Part shown: positions 9,323 through 20,330 of the stretch, piece by piece
Layout: each line of letters opens with the position of its first letter
Position numbering within the stretch: the stretch's first letter is position 1
DNA from: Microcyclospora pomicola
Lineage: Eukaryota; Ascomycota; Dothideomycetes; Capnodiales
Assembly: GCA_002786065.1 (NCBI GenBank)
Contig: NHNY01000001.1
Span: forward strand, 868,001-932,000
DNA length: 64,000 bases
Direction of reading: 5' to 3'
Notes under the pieces: generated by a model
The model's input: the letters and a program-made list of their open reading frames with translations, nothing else
What the model was told of the DNA's origin: nothing
The model's database searches: none
Program-made: the position numbers and the translations under genes

Positions 9323-11212
9323 ATGCATTGCACCGCTCGCGTCGCATCTTCATGCATTCAGTCTGTTGCATCGAGTCGTAATGCTGTAGCCAGGTCGCTG
9401 CTGTACACTACCCTTACGCCATTTCTCTATCCATGTCTCCATCAGTCATCATGGACGAGCTCCAATCCACGAAACGCGCGGGCGGCGAAGAAAGGCATTG
9501 CCCAACAAAGGAGACGTCATCAAAGCACCGTGGTGCAGACAACCGATGAGCAAACAGAGGACCATGATCAAACGGAAGCTTCACACATTGATGTAAATCA
9601 ATACGACCATCTCAACCCTGCCCCAGCGGACTACAGCTCCGCTCCCTTTACGGACGCTTGTTCCATCACTGTTGCTGCGGGTGCTGGCGGTCACGGCTGC
9701 ATCTCCTTCTTGCGCGAGAAGTACATTGCGTACGGACCTCCCAATGGCGGCGATGGAGGATCAGGGGGAAACATCTACATCCAAGCCGTGAGAGGCGAGA
9801 CGAGTCTCCACAAGTTGGCGAGGAGAGGCTCACTCAAAGCCGGACGTGGCAAGAACGGGCAAGGCAGCATGCGAGGCGGCTCACGAGGAGAGGACATCAT
9901 GTTGGTCGTGCCGGTGGGGACAGTGGTGAGAGAGGTCTGGCGAAGGGATCCAATTGATGAAGAGGAGGCCCGGGATCGACGGAACATTGGCTACGGCAGA
10001 GACCTTCAGGATGATCTAGATGCAGAGGCTGAGGGTCGAGAGCAGAACGATCGAGAGGGTGCAGCGGATCAGACGGGCAAGTGGCGAAGGGATAAATGGC
10101 TACTCTATCCTGGAGGCCTGCCCAAGTACTTCACTACTGCCGACTTCCCGGCTCTCCCGCGCCCACGCAGAAGCAATCTTGTCGCCAATCAACCTGCAGC
10201 TCCAATCCATCTGGATCTCGATAAGCCGATGGAGCAGCCGTTACTTCTTGCAGCTGGTGCGATGGGCGGGCTGGGCAATCCACATTTCGTCACCAAATCC
10301 GTCACGAAGCCGAAATACGCCACCAAGGGCGACGATGGATTGCGGATTCATCTTCAGCTCGAGCTCAAGCTTCTCGCGGATGTCGGGCTCGTTGGACTTC
10401 CCAACGCTGGTAAAAGCACGCTGCTCCGGGCACTCACTCGCAGTCGCACCCGCATAGGAAACTGGGCTTTCACCACGCTCTCGCCCAATGTCGGCACTGT
10501 TGTCCTTGATAACAATCGTGGTCGTCCGGTACTGTCCAACACTTCACGGCATGGCCGCGAGCCACGTACGAGCTTCTCCATCGCAGACATCCCGGGTTTG
10601 ATTGAGGATGCACATTTGGATCGCGGTCTAGGACTTGGCTTCCTTCGCCACATCGAGCGTGCTGCCGTTCTCGCCTTCGTCGTTGACCTATCGGCTGGCG
10701 ATGCCGTAGCGGCGTTGAAGAGCCTGTGGAAAGAAGTCGGGGAGTATGAGCGTCTTCGTGATGAAGAGCTCAATGCCCGTACCGAAGGTCCTTCGCCACA
10801 AGAAGATGGCCTGACTTCCTACCAACCGTTCACATCCAGCACCATCGCCTCTGAGTCACAAAACCCTCGCAGCACGGCAGACGACGACATGGACAGTGAC
10901 ATCATACTCGACCCTCCAATCAACCGCGCTCTCCCACCCCTCGCCCTTCCTCCGATCACAAGCAAGCCTTGGTTCGTCGTCGCGACCAAAGCTGATCTTC
11001 CCGAGACACAACAAAGGTTCCTCGACCTGCGCGAATTCCTGCAGCGTGTGCAAAACGGTGATGAGGATCACCCCTGCATGCAAATGGAACGTGATCGGGA
11101 GCGGAAGCGGAACGCTTGGCGTCGGCAACTCCATGCTGTGCCGGTGTCCGCCATCAACAAGCAGGGCGTCGACAGCCTTCCGGCGCTTGTGGTCAGTTTG
11201 CTGGACGGATAA
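9323..11212 (+). CDS. MTG2: Mitochondrial Obg-family GTPase (MTG2), large ribosomal subunit assembly
   Basis: A GTPase that acts in late assembly of the mitochondrial large ribosomal subunit at the inner membrane. It is 629 residues long and intronless. The N-terminal ~40 residues are rich in Arg, Ser and Ala without acids, fitting a mitochondrial presequence. The glycine-rich Obg domain begins near DACSITVAAGAGGHG (about 110) and is split by a charged insertion of ~60 residues (about 215-265), longer than in bacterial Obg. G motifs: G1 GLPNAGKST (about 358), G3 DIPGLIEDAH with the Obg-typical GLGLGFLRHIERA (about 421), G4 ATKADL (about 554) and G5-like VSAINK (about 607). Another insertion rich in Ser and Asp lies between G3 and G4. 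It is divergent from the SDR gene and convergent with the PHD gene. Confidence 0.95.
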   Translation: MHCTARVASSCIQSVASSRNAVARSLLYTTLTPFLYPCLHQSSWTSSNPRNARAAKKGIAQQRRRHQSTVVQTTDEQTEDHDQTEASHIDVNQYDHLNPAPADYSSAPFTDACSITVAAGAGGHGCISFLREKYIAYGPPNGGDGGSGGNIYIQAVRGETSLHKLARRGSLKAGRGKNGQGSMRGGSRGEDIMLVVPVGTVVREVWRRDPIDEEEARDRRNIGYGRDLQDDLDAEAEGREQNDREGAADQTGKWRRDKWLLYPGGLPKYFTTADFPALPRPRRSNLVANQPAAPIHLDLDKPMEQPLLLAAGAMGGLGNPHFVTKSVTKPKYATKGDDGLRIHLQLELKLLADVGLVGLPNAGKSTLLRALTRSRTRIGNWAFTTLSPNVGTVVLDNNRGRPVLSNTSRHGREPRTSFSIADIPGLIEDAHLDRGLGLGFLRHIERAAVLAFVVDLSAGDAVAALKSLWKEVGEYERLRDEELNARTEGPSPQEDGLTSYQPFTSSTIASESQNPRSTADDDMDSDIILDPPINRALPPLALPPITSKPWFVVATKADLPETQQRFLDLREFLQRVQNGDEDHPCMQMERDRERKRNAWRRQLHAVPVSAINKQGVDSLPALVVSLLDG

Positions 11213-11629
11213 GTGGATCGTGTCATCGGTGGAAGGCAGTCTCTGTAATCTGATTCAGACATGTACTTCATGCTACAAGCAAGTTTATAATGTATATGAT
11301 TCATTGTCCGGAAGTAGAAGTCATTGAACGCTTTTCACAGAAAACATCTCTCCAACCGTTATTCATGCTGTCTATCCAGGCCTTTCGCACCGCTTGCATA
11401 AGGCAAGAATCGTGAAGTCATGTTGTGCAATGCAAAGTAATCAAAGAAACCCAAACGCTGAATCAAAAGACACCACTCCATGCTGCTCGTGTGCCCCAAG
11501 TCGCCGCTCCTAGATGAAGAGCCACTACTCCCGTCTCGCGACTCTTTCCAGATCCACAATGAGCAGACAGGAGACTTGCACCAGCACATCACCAACGCCA
11601 CCAAACCACCACCCCACCTCTCCAACACT
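11213..11629. other. Intergenic, convergent 3' regions of MTG2 and PHD gene
   Basis: About 417 bp holding the two 3' UTRs. Nothing else recognised. Confidence 0.6.
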
Positions 11630-13438
11630 CTACGCCCCCTCAGCAACCGGATGTGCCATCCGCCACTCCGCCAAATACAGCCGATGCGCATACGGATCGC
11701 ACACGTGGCACGCATACGGGTGCTGGTCCAGGTGCTCGGGCACGTGCGAGCGCTTCTCCATGCACGCAATGTGCTGCCAGGCGTCGCAGCGCTCGCACGC
11801 CACCATCGCCTCGCCGTCGTCCTGCGCGCACTGGCAGATGCAGCGGATCGAGTCGGCGGCGCGCGAGGCGGGGTAGTTGTGGGCGAAGTGGAATTCGGGC
11901 AGGATGTCGGGTTGGGAGGATCGGCGGTGGGAGGCTGGCGTGGTGGTGGAGGTGATAGATGGAGGCGTGGCGGCTAGGAGGCGGGCGTAGCGTTGCGCGG
12001 ACGCTTGGAGCGCTTCCTCTGGCGTGAAGGGCAGCAGCTTGCCGGAGATGATGTTGTCGATGGTGGACTGGTTGCCGCGGCGTTGGAGGGTCGGGCGCTT
12101 GTAGGGCGTGTTGGCACGCGTGCTCAGGGCGAGCGAGACCGTGGTGAAGGGAGGCGATTTGGTGGTGCGGGCGGCACGTCTTGAAGCTCTGGTTGAGTTT
12201 CGCTTGGTGATTGTCGGTGAGACTGATCGCTCGAGTTTCACCCTGCGCAGTCTAGGGGTCTTGAATATTTTGTCGGGCGAGGGTGTTGCTTCCGGGGCCT
12301 CGAGCTTGACTCTGCTGCGCAGATTAAGCTTGAACTTCTTCTTCGGTGGTGATGGCTCGAAGGCGGCTAGCACCGGCGAAGTGGGATTTGCTTCGCGCAA
12401 AGATCGGGGCTCTTTGGTCTCCACGTCGATGTTCGTGTCATCGTTCTCTGGTTGCTTCCTCTTCTGGCCACGTGACTTGACCGGCATCGATATGCCTCGC
12501 GATGCATATGACGCTACTCCGGGATGATCAAGGAGCGCAAGCGAACCAAAATTCTTGGTCTGTTGAAGACCACCGTCATTGGCGCTGTTGGGCGTCAGAG
12601 TATGGAAAGAGTTCATCGCAGGTTGTGCTGCCGATGTTGCAGTATGATGTTGAGTGAACTGTTGACCCATGTTGGACTGGCTTCGTGGACGACCGGAAAC
12701 AGGTCTCTGGAGCTCTGTTCCGTTGCTTGGAGACAGATGGTATGTCGATGGAGAATGGCCATATATGGTTTGAGCAGGATTATAAGGTGATTGCGGTACT
12801 CTGAGTGCCTGCGGTGTCCTCAATGGTGAAGCGTGCTGGTTGTACACATGTTCGTTAATTGAGGTTGCTGCCATGAGTTGCGAAGGTGACAGCATCGCAT
12901 GTGATAGGAGACCACCACCCAACGGATTCACTGGCGTTGATATTGCTTGTGATGGTGGGGTCCATTCTCCACCGCTATACTGACCGAAACTGTCGATGGT
13001 CTGCGTATTGCCTGTGGTGGGCAGGGGCAGCAAAGGCCGAATGTATGCTGCCAGCTCGCGGCGGCGCACCTCTTGAACAGAAAGCACTTCGTTCTCCGAT
13101 CGATACACCGCTGCTGCATCGCAATCGCGAACACCGCAGAACACGCGAGTCTTGCCGACGAAGTCTGGAAGTCTGCTCAAGTACCAGCCCCGGCGCTGGA
13201 CGTACTCGTCCATTGTGTAGTATTCATTCAAGACATTGCCTCGTTCGCTGTTGAGGTCGCGAGTGGTTGACATCGTGGGGCTGGTCCATGAGGGCACATA
13301 CTGGTCAAGGTTTGCGAAACCACTCGACTGATCAGGGACGATGCTATTCATGTTGTCGGATATCTGACTGACAAGCGGTGGCATGATAGGGTAGTCAGTG
13401 ACAGTGGTCAGCGTGGTGGATGTCCTCGAGTTGGTCAT
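11630..13438 (-). CDS. PHD-finger nuclear protein
   Basis: A 602-residue, intronless and largely disordered protein with a single C-terminal PHD finger (about 533-580). The cysteine/histidine pattern is CIC, then CERC, then WQHIAC, then CHVC. The WQH signature with an acidic DDGEAMVACERC segment is the type that binds methylated or unmodified histone H3 tails in yeast Cti6/Set3-like proteins. The middle carries several basic clusters (GQKRKQPE, PKKKFKLNLRSR, RRAARTTK) that look like nuclear localisation signals, and the N-terminal half is rich in Ser, Pro, Gln and Asn. Probably a chromatin reader or co-repressor subunit. Which fungal complex it belongs to cannot be said from the finger alone. 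Confidence 0.85.
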   Translation of the reverse strand: MTNSRTSTTLTTVTDYPIMPPLVSQISDNMNSIVPDQSSGFANLDQYVPSWTSPTMSTTRDLNSERGNVLNEYYTMDEYVQRRGWYLSRLPDFVGKTRVFCGVRDCDAAAVYRSENEVLSVQEVRRRELAAYIRPLLPLPTTGNTQTIDSFGQYSGGEWTPPSQAISTPVNPLGGGLLSHAMLSPSQLMAATSINEHVYNQHASPLRTPQALRVPQSPYNPAQTIYGHSPSTYHLSPSNGTELQRPVSGRPRSQSNMGQQFTQHHTATSAAQPAMNSFHTLTPNSANDGGLQQTKNFGSLALLDHPGVASYASRGISMPVKSRGQKRKQPENDDTNIDVETKEPRSLREANPTSPVLAAFEPSPPKKKFKLNLRSRVKLEAPEATPSPDKIFKTPRLRRVKLERSVSPTITKRNSTRASRRAARTTKSPPFTTVSLALSTRANTPYKRPTLQRRGNQSTIDNIISGKLLPFTPEEALQASAQRYARLLAATPPSITSTTTPASHRRSSQPDILPEFHFAHNYPASRAADSIRCICQCAQDDGEAMVACERCDAWQHIACMEKRSHVPEHLDQHPYACHVCDPYAHRLYLAEWRMAHPVAEGA

Positions 13439-15321
13439 TGGACACGTACAAGTCGAGCAGTACTTATCCTCGATGAAGGAAAGGCACCTGAGTCGTGAAA
13501 CCAGACGTGATGGTTACGTGCTCGTAGCTTGGAGGTATAAGCTCGAGGCGAGTGTGACTGTCTCGCTGGGGAGACCAAGAAGCTCTACGATGTGGTGAAC
13601 TGGTCCGAGGAGTTGTGTGAATGATGTTGTCAAGATGCGAAGCAAATCCGAAGTCTTAAGAGGCTGCACACAATCGACAATAGCATATGGTAAATGTTAT
13701 TGTTGGAAGCACTGCACCTGATCACCCACCACGACTCACAATTCCAGACACAGTCATGCTGGAGTATTTCTTGACTCACCATCAACGATCATAATAAGAC
13801 CCGCCATCATGTCCATCCATCTCCCAAGTCATTGACTACCTGCAGGCCGTCAAGGCTCTCTGTATCAAAGTGACCGGTATAGGTTTCGATAGCAAGCCTC
13901 AATTGTATGCTGTATAAGCTCGTCAAGAAGAAGAGGTCTTCTTCGGTCTGTGCTACGCGTGGTCACCATCGTTGGCCTATGCAATGCCAGGAGCGCGACG
14001 ACAATGCGATCACCGACATAGAATTGAGCTCAAGGTATGCGCATCAATCCCTGGCAGAGTTCACCATTCTTAAAGCTCGCGACGGCATGATCTTGCCGTG
14101 GGAGGAAACGGGTATAGCTGGGATGATGCTCATGACTTCTACAGGTGTCTGTAGTCTGTGCAGCCGATCAAGGCGTGCAGCAGTATCAAATGTATGTACG
14201 TTGCTGGACAACTCATCTGCAAGTGAGAAACGACGTCGTGAGGTCGGCTTCCCGGTCCGTGACCGCCGGCAAGTGGAGCGCGGGTGAAGTGGAGTATCGT
14301 TTAATAGCACTCTGCAAGTGTTGCATCGATTATCACAACGCATGCAACACACCGACCCGAGAGCTGATAACAACAAAGTTCAGTAATCACATGCACTGCG
14401 ACCTTGCTGCATGCATCCTGCATCCTGTACATGTTCATGTAGTCCAGCTGCACGAATCTGCGGCAATCGACGCCCAACAATTGCCGCGCGGTGTCACAAT
14501 GCTCTAGCGACGCCCATGTGCCGCATCGCGTGCGCTACACGATATTCGACATCTACCGTACCGCGAAGAAGCCACATACATCGCCTAGACATCTACATTT
14601 GACACTGCCGATCCTTGTTTCCGTCTCCAGTAACATGGGGTCTGCCCCGCGAACTACCCCATCTTTTCAGCCAGGCTCATACACGATGTTGATGTTCTCG
14701 GCGCCTTCCAGGGCCTCGATCGGCAGGATGACACGAATCCTTCTGCAAGGCTGCGTTAGTCGTCTCACAGCTCTGAACGATACCTAGACGCCGCAAAACT
14801 GTACGCGAGCCAATGGGGTATGTGCTCAGCTGAACGCCACTGCATTGCATATAGCAGGGGTGCTGGATGATCACGAAGCGTATATATCGAGCTCTCCCAG
14901 CTTCTCAAAGTCTCCGTTGAGCTGGACACGTTCTCACCTTGCCTTTGCTGGTCGATCTGGCAGACTCATCGTAAGATTGCTCAAATCTGCACTTGGTCCA
15001 GGATCTGGTTCTCTTCCCAACCATCGTGGTAGCCAAGATCGCGCCCATATTTGGCTCCATCCGTTGTTGACGGCGTCCTACTTCTCTCGTCCATCTTCGG
15101 CACGTTGCCAAGATGGAGATGAACTATAATGTGGAGGTAAGTACGCTTACGGGTGGCAGCAAGATGTATTCCGCACACGATTCTGCCTATGACATACGAC
15201 CACAGACGACAGCTTCCGTATTCGACAGTCTTCTCTGATGCTTATCCGAGATATGATGATAAGGCTGCGTCGAAGTTGTCAATCGACATCATTTAGGATG
15301 TGATCTTGCTCTGAATGCGCG
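13439..15321. other. Large intergenic region upstream of PHD and MFS genes
   Basis: About 1.9 kb between two divergent genes. Open frames of up to ~126 codons occur on both strands (for example 13907-14287 plus, 14044-14376 minus), but they overlap each other, are Cys/Arg/His-rich and match no family I know, so I treat them as chance. No tRNA-like box pair or repeat was noticed. Confidence 0.5.
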
Positions 15322-17436
15322 ATGCGCTGGAATTCGCTCTTCCAGCACTTTCTGACAGGCATACAGGAACTCCACCAAATCGAAGAGGAGCTTCAGACCG
15401 AAGTGATTCCAGGGACTGAGATCATGACTGACGTGGGATCGCATCACTTTGTCAAAGGCGGTTCACATGTGTTGGTACCACAACCTTCAGCAGATCCCCA
15501 TGATCCTCTGAACTGGAGTCCGATGTGGAAGGGTCTCTGCATTGCAGCTTCAAGCAGTGTCTCCTTCGTTCAAGGCCTGGGGCCCCTCGCCTTGGCACCG
15601 ATGTTTCCTTACTACATCAAAGATTTTGACAGCAATCTGGCGGATGTGGTCAAGTTCACTGGTGTCGCCATCCTCGTTCTTGGATTCAGTAACTTTATTT
15701 GGTATGGTTGGACGACTTTGCGTTTCATGCAGGGGCTGACAGTCGTAGGGTTCCTCTAAGCACTTCCTTCGGACGCCGCCCGGTCTTGATCTTCTCCAAC
15801 CTCATCTGCTTTGGATCGTCCATCTGGCGTGCCAAAGCAACGACATACGGAAGCTTCATGGGTGCCTGTGTGCTGAACGGTATTGGCGCGGGGCCAGCCG
15901 AGACAATTCAACCCGCTGTGATTGTAAGTATAAGCGATGCCGTACCCGAGTTGTGATCATTCCAGCCTCCCCAGCCTATTGCGAAAAGCTTCTGCCTCGA
16001 ATAGCCATCTCTCATGTCGATATGACACGCGACATTTGGTGGTTGTGTCGAGCTCATGAGATAGCGATCTGAATGGTGGTCACGATCAGCCTGATTCTCA
16101 CGTGCACCCGCGCGGCAGTATGCTAACATTTACGCACAGGCTGACATCTTCTTCCTACACGATCGCGGATTCTGGAACACGCTGTACTGGGTTTTCTACA
16201 TGGGCGGACTGATGGTTGGACCCATCATTTCAGGCTCAATGTCCCTACATGTTGGATGGCGAAACTTCTGGTGGTTCAACACGGCTCTCATTGGTGTCTC
16301 AACCCTGATGGTCATATTCATGTTTCCCGAAACAAAATGGCATCGGCTCCATCCGGATGAGATTGAGAACACGAGCATATCATATCACCAAAGTCCGGAT
16401 ATCAAGGGAGGACGTTCCGAGAATGAGAAAGTCGGCGGCGCTTCTCCCTACAGCGACGCAAAGGATAGCCTAGAACGTTCTGTCACAGCGGCACGAGATC
16501 CCCATCTCGGAAGGGGAACGCCTAGCAAGGCACAGTGGGGATTATACACGCCAAGCGCAAATCCATGGAAGAGCATCGGGATTGACATCTTGCTTCCCTG
16601 GAAGATGCTGTTCTTTCCCATCGTCGAGTTCTCTGCATTCGTGGTGTCCTGGTCGTGCAGTTGCTTTCTCACCATCAACCTCACACAATCGCAAAACTTC
16701 GCTGGCCCTCCCTACAACTTCAACTCAGAGAAGATCGGCTTCATGAATTTTGCCATATTGATAGGTACGTTATGCAAGTGCCGATCGTCGCTGGTTCTTA
16801 TAAACTGACGATACACAGGAGCATTGATCGGACTCTTCACTGGCGGGCCACTTAGCGACTGGGTCAGTGCTGTCGCCACTCGAAGAAATCGAGGCATTCG
16901 TGAGCCTGAAATGCGTCTACTTGCCATGAGTACGTATGTTCCATCCTACTCGCTTGTACTCCGCTGACCACTACGATAGTCCCGTATGTCCTCATCATGA
17001 TGCTGGGCAACTTCATCGTCGCTTTTGGTTGCCAGCAGAAATGGCACTGGGCGCCAATCGTCGTTGTCGGCTACGCTTGCGCTGGCATTCAAGTCGCTGC
17101 GCTGCCAGCAATTGGTAAGAGCCATCCCGCTCCACTACTCTCTCGATCGACTGAAAGGCCCAAGAACTAATACCTTGCGCAGTCACCACCTACTCCGTCG
17201 ACTCCTACAAGCCCGTCGCCGGCTCACTCATGGTCGCCATCACAGTCAATAAGAACGTCTGGGGCTATGGCTTCGCTGAGTTCATCACGCCGTGGGTAGA
17301 AACGTCCGGCTTCGTCCCGCCAATCATGACCAATATGGGCCTGACCACGTTGTGGTGCCTGTTCGGCATTCTATTCTACTTCTGCGGCAAGACGTTCCGC
17401 CGATGGTCGAAGAATAGCTCCGTACATCGGATGTAG
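15322..17436 (+). CDS. Major facilitator superfamily transporter (DHA1/HOL1-like), six exons
   Basis: A 12-helix proton-coupled transporter, 559 residues. Exons: 15322-15701, 15749-15923, 16140-16764, 16819-16929, 16980-17114 and 17183-17436. All introns are GT-AG and in phase, with CTGAC/CTAAC branch points. It shows PHDPLNW before helix 1, usual in fungal drug:H+ antiporter-type MFS; the loop 2-3 motif VPLSTSFGRRPVLIFS, restored only by removing intron 1; NGIGAGPAETIQPAVIADIFFLHDRG around helices 4-5; and a long Ser/Glu-rich central loop. These features resemble the HOL1-like group of the DHA1 family. The substrate is unknown. The next Met (15424) is an alternative start that would drop a charged N-terminal segment. 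Intron 2 (216 nt) is much longer than the rest. Confidence 0.9.
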
Positions 17437-17856
17437 ATCGTGCAGTTTGGGAGTAAATGATAAGATGAGTCTTGGTTGCGTGAACAGTTAGACCATATGG
17501 AGATATTGTGTTCGACACTAGGAATGGCTCGCTGCTTTCGTCTAAGATACCTCATACTCTTGCCAGATCTAATAAGTTCGTCTCCCGCTCCAGAGACGTC
17601 AGATTTTCGCCGGCGATGCCTTGCCTGAATCACATATTGTCGCTGTTGCGGAATTATCATACTGCAAGCTGATGGGAGGACATGAATCGGGGCTCCAAGT
17701 TGTGTGCCACAATCGCACACACACTGCACGGAACGCTTCCGCGCGAAGGCGATGACCTGCACTCATGCGACATCTAGCCCATAATAGTACTTGTACGGAC
17801 TAATGCCCTTGAACTGCATCGAAACTTTCCATCGGAAGAGCACCATGCGTTAAGGC
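17437..17856. other. Intergenic between MFS gene and DEG1
   Basis: A tandem arrangement, so this holds the transporter 3' UTR and the DEG1 promoter. Nothing specific was recognised. Confidence 0.6.
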
Positions 17857-19629
17857 ATGCGGATACTGCTTAATCCTTGTCGAAGTGTACACTCGCTTTC
17901 CCTGGCCAGGCGACCGCACGGTCTCGCGAGACAGTGCCTGAGGCAGTCCAACCTTGCACCAGCACGAAAATTCACCATGTCCGCCTCAAAACCAGACTAC
18001 GCCAGCTACAGCCATGCGGACCTCCTCAAAAGAGTGACCGATCTCGAGTCCCAAGTTCGTGCTCTGACACTCCAGAGAGAACCTTCTCCCCCGCCCAAGC
18101 GAAAGCCGAAGAAGGCTCCTAAACCCTTTGATCCCTCCCGCTATCACACCCGTTTGATCGCGCTCAAGTTCGCATACTTGGGCAAGAACTACAATGGTTA
18201 TGAGCATCATACCAATAATGTCACGCCGCTGCCGACGATCGAGGAGACGCTTTGGAGGGCGTTGATGAAGACGAGATTGATCTTGCCGACGTTCAAAGAT
18301 GGCCAGAGCCAGGACGACATCAACTGGGATGGAACGGACTACTCCAAGTGCGGGCGAACCGACAAAGGAGTGAGCGCTTTCGGGCAAGTGGTGGGGATCA
18401 GAGTCAGGAGCAATCGACCGAAGGCAAAGCGCAATGTGGAAGCTGTGAATGCAGACGAGCACGGAAATGAGAGCACGCCATCATCCGATGATGAAGAGAC
18501 AAGCGTTGATGGATCACAATCTTTCGACGCAATCAGGGATGAGCTGCCTTACATCCAGTTACTCAACAAAGTCTTGCCACCAGATATTCGCATGTTGGCG
18601 TGGTGTCCAGACCCGCCACCCGACTTTTCCGCACGTTTCAACTGCACAGAGCGGCGGTATAGGTATTTTTTGACGAATCCAGCCTATGTACCGTCACCGC
18701 CCACAGCGACATCCACCAAGGAAGGAGAAGGCTGGCTCGACATCGAAGCCATGCGCCAAGCAGCAAAGAAGTATGAAGGTCTTCATGATTTTCAGAATCT
18801 TTGCAAGGTCGATCCGAGCAAGCAAATCAACAATTTTGCACGCCGGATCTTCCATGCTGGTATCCACGAGGTGAGTCCAACTCCCGGTAGCTCTATTGTG
18901 CCGCGTTCGCTAGTGAACAGTGATCATGCTTGCGAGCAGTCCGCAGCACCACAGATGTATTACTTTGAAGTGAGAGGTAGTGCTTTCTTGTGGCATCAAG
19001 TGCGTCACTTGGTCGCGATACTGTTCCTGGTCGGCCAAGGCTGGGAATCGCCAAGTATCGTCGATCAATTGCTAGACGTAAAGAACAATGTCGGGAAGCC
19101 AATGTATGAGATGGCCAGCGATGTCCCACTAGTACTATGGGACTGTATTTTTCCCGATCTTGATACACTGTCGAAAGTGGATCACACTAGTGAGGTCGAT
19201 AATGCTTCCTCTGCAGGACATACCGACGCTATGAAATGGCTGTATGTTGGCGATGAGCTTGCAAGCGCAGATTCTGTGAAAGGCACTCGGCCAGTGACAG
19301 AGTATGGCAAGTATGGTCGGAACGGAATCATGGACGACCTGTGGGCTCTTTGGCGACAACGCAAGCTAGACGAAGTCTTGGCTGCAAGTCTGATGGATGT
19401 CGTGGCAAGGCAAGGTGCAAGTGCGGATACAGCCTCGAACGCTGACGACCAGGATCCTAGTGATCGTGTGTTCGACGGCAGCGAGAGAGCACGCACAGTG
19501 GGTACATATGTCCCTCTTATGCAAAGAGCGCGGATTGAGAGCCCTGAAATCGTGAACGCACGTTACGCTGCCCGAAAAGGTTTGACCGGTGCTCGTGGTG
19601 CGAGTCCCAGCAGAGCGGACGATGAGTAG
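17857..19629 (+). CDS. DEG1: tRNA pseudouridine(38/39) synthase, Deg1/Pus3
   Basis: Converts uridine to pseudouridine at positions 38 and 39 of the tRNA anticodon arm. It is 590 residues and intronless. The TruA-type catalytic motif GRTDKGVSAF is present with catalytic Asp169. A coiled-coil N-terminal segment (HADLLKRVTDLESQVRALT) precedes KFAYLGKNYNGYEHH, the start of the catalytic domain, as in yeast Deg1. NCTERRYRYFL and FLWHQVRHLVAILFLVGQG are further family hallmarks. Acidic insertions near residues 200-230 and a variable C-terminal tail from about 440 lengthen it relative to yeast (442 residues). The ATG at 17977 (MSASKPDY) is an alternative start; the upstream 40 residues are Arg/Leu/Ser-rich and could be a mitochondrial presequence, so two forms are conceivable. 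Confidence 0.95.
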   Translation: MRILLNPCRSVHSLSLARRPHGLARQCLRQSNLAPARKFTMSASKPDYASYSHADLLKRVTDLESQVRALTLQREPSPPPKRKPKKAPKPFDPSRYHTRLIALKFAYLGKNYNGYEHHTNNVTPLPTIEETLWRALMKTRLILPTFKDGQSQDDINWDGTDYSKCGRTDKGVSAFGQVVGIRVRSNRPKAKRNVEAVNADEHGNESTPSSDDEETSVDGSQSFDAIRDELPYIQLLNKVLPPDIRMLAWCPDPPPDFSARFNCTERRYRYFLTNPAYVPSPPTATSTKEGEGWLDIEAMRQAAKKYEGLHDFQNLCKVDPSKQINNFARRIFHAGIHEVSPTPGSSIVPRSLVNSDHACEQSAAPQMYYFEVRGSAFLWHQVRHLVAILFLVGQGWESPSIVDQLLDVKNNVGKPMYEMASDVPLVLWDCIFPDLDTLSKVDHTSEVDNASSAGHTDAMKWLYVGDELASADSVKGTRPVTEYGKYGRNGIMDDLWALWRQRKLDEVLAASLMDVVARQGASADTASNADDQDPSDRVFDGSERARTVGTYVPLMQRARIESPEIVNARYAARKGLTGARGASPSRADDE

Positions 19630-19661
19630 GAATCTGCTCGTACGCCAAAGCAGCAAGGCTT

Positions 19662-20330
19662 TCAGGCTTTCGGCTCATACAAGCAAGCCTTTGACCCTCG
19701 CCACACATCCTCCAATACTTCTCGTCGTGGCAATAAGTTCTGTTATGGTTGTTAGCTATGTAATCAAGATTTTAGAGATCTCCTCAGACGTACAGGGAAC
19801 ACTACTACCACAGTCTCCTCCCCCTCTACCACAATACTCAAGTAGAACCTAACCTCAAATCCCTTGAACGCCTCATGAATGAAGATGTCCTGCATGCTGC
19901 TCGTGGGGATGAACCGCGTCGTGCTCGACCACAGGTAACTCGGACTGGATGTGCTCGTCTGCACTCCAAGCCCACGGATCACCAGCAGAGACTCCGAGAT
20001 GTAGCTGCGTCGGAACACAAGCCAGACAATGCCGGAGCTGATCACCAGGCGCCAGATGCGAGTACTGTGTGCGGCGGCCAAAGCCGCAAATTGACCGAAT
20101 GGAGATTTGACGAGCAGCTGCTCGAAGATCGACTGCCGTACGATCGAATCCTGAGAGGGTAACATGCGATATTCATGTAGCAGGAGAGCAAAGACGAAGA
20201 TGCCAGCAACGATGCGCAACAGTAGTGCGAGGAGGATCTGAGCTCGTGCGGCGATGGTCGGATTTGATGGCCGGTTGGACACCGTGTACAGCACAGTGGT
20301 CGGCGTGGGACGCTTGATGGTGAGCATCAT
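19662..20330 (-). CDS. GPI15: GPI-GlcNAc transferase subunit PIG-H (GPI15), two exons
   Basis: A subunit of the ER complex that transfers GlcNAc to phosphatidylinositol, the first step of GPI-anchor synthesis. Model: exon 1 20330-19794 and exon 2 19739-19662, with a 54 nt intron (GTACGT...CTAAC...AACAG), 204 residues. Two hydrophobic segments (ILLALLLRIVAGIFVFALL and the region before VWLVFRR) are followed by the PIG-H domain: ESLLVIRGLGVQ, TRFIPTSSMQDIFIHEAF and FYLSIVVEGEETVVVVFP. The second exon supplies NLLPRREVLEDVWRGSKACLY, the typical end of the family, which the unspliced frame would lose; this strongly supports the intron. The frame is open to 20465, but homologues usually start near MLTIKRP..., so I chose 20330 (20327 also possible). 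The stop is only 32 bp from the convergent DEG1 stop. Confidence 0.9.
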
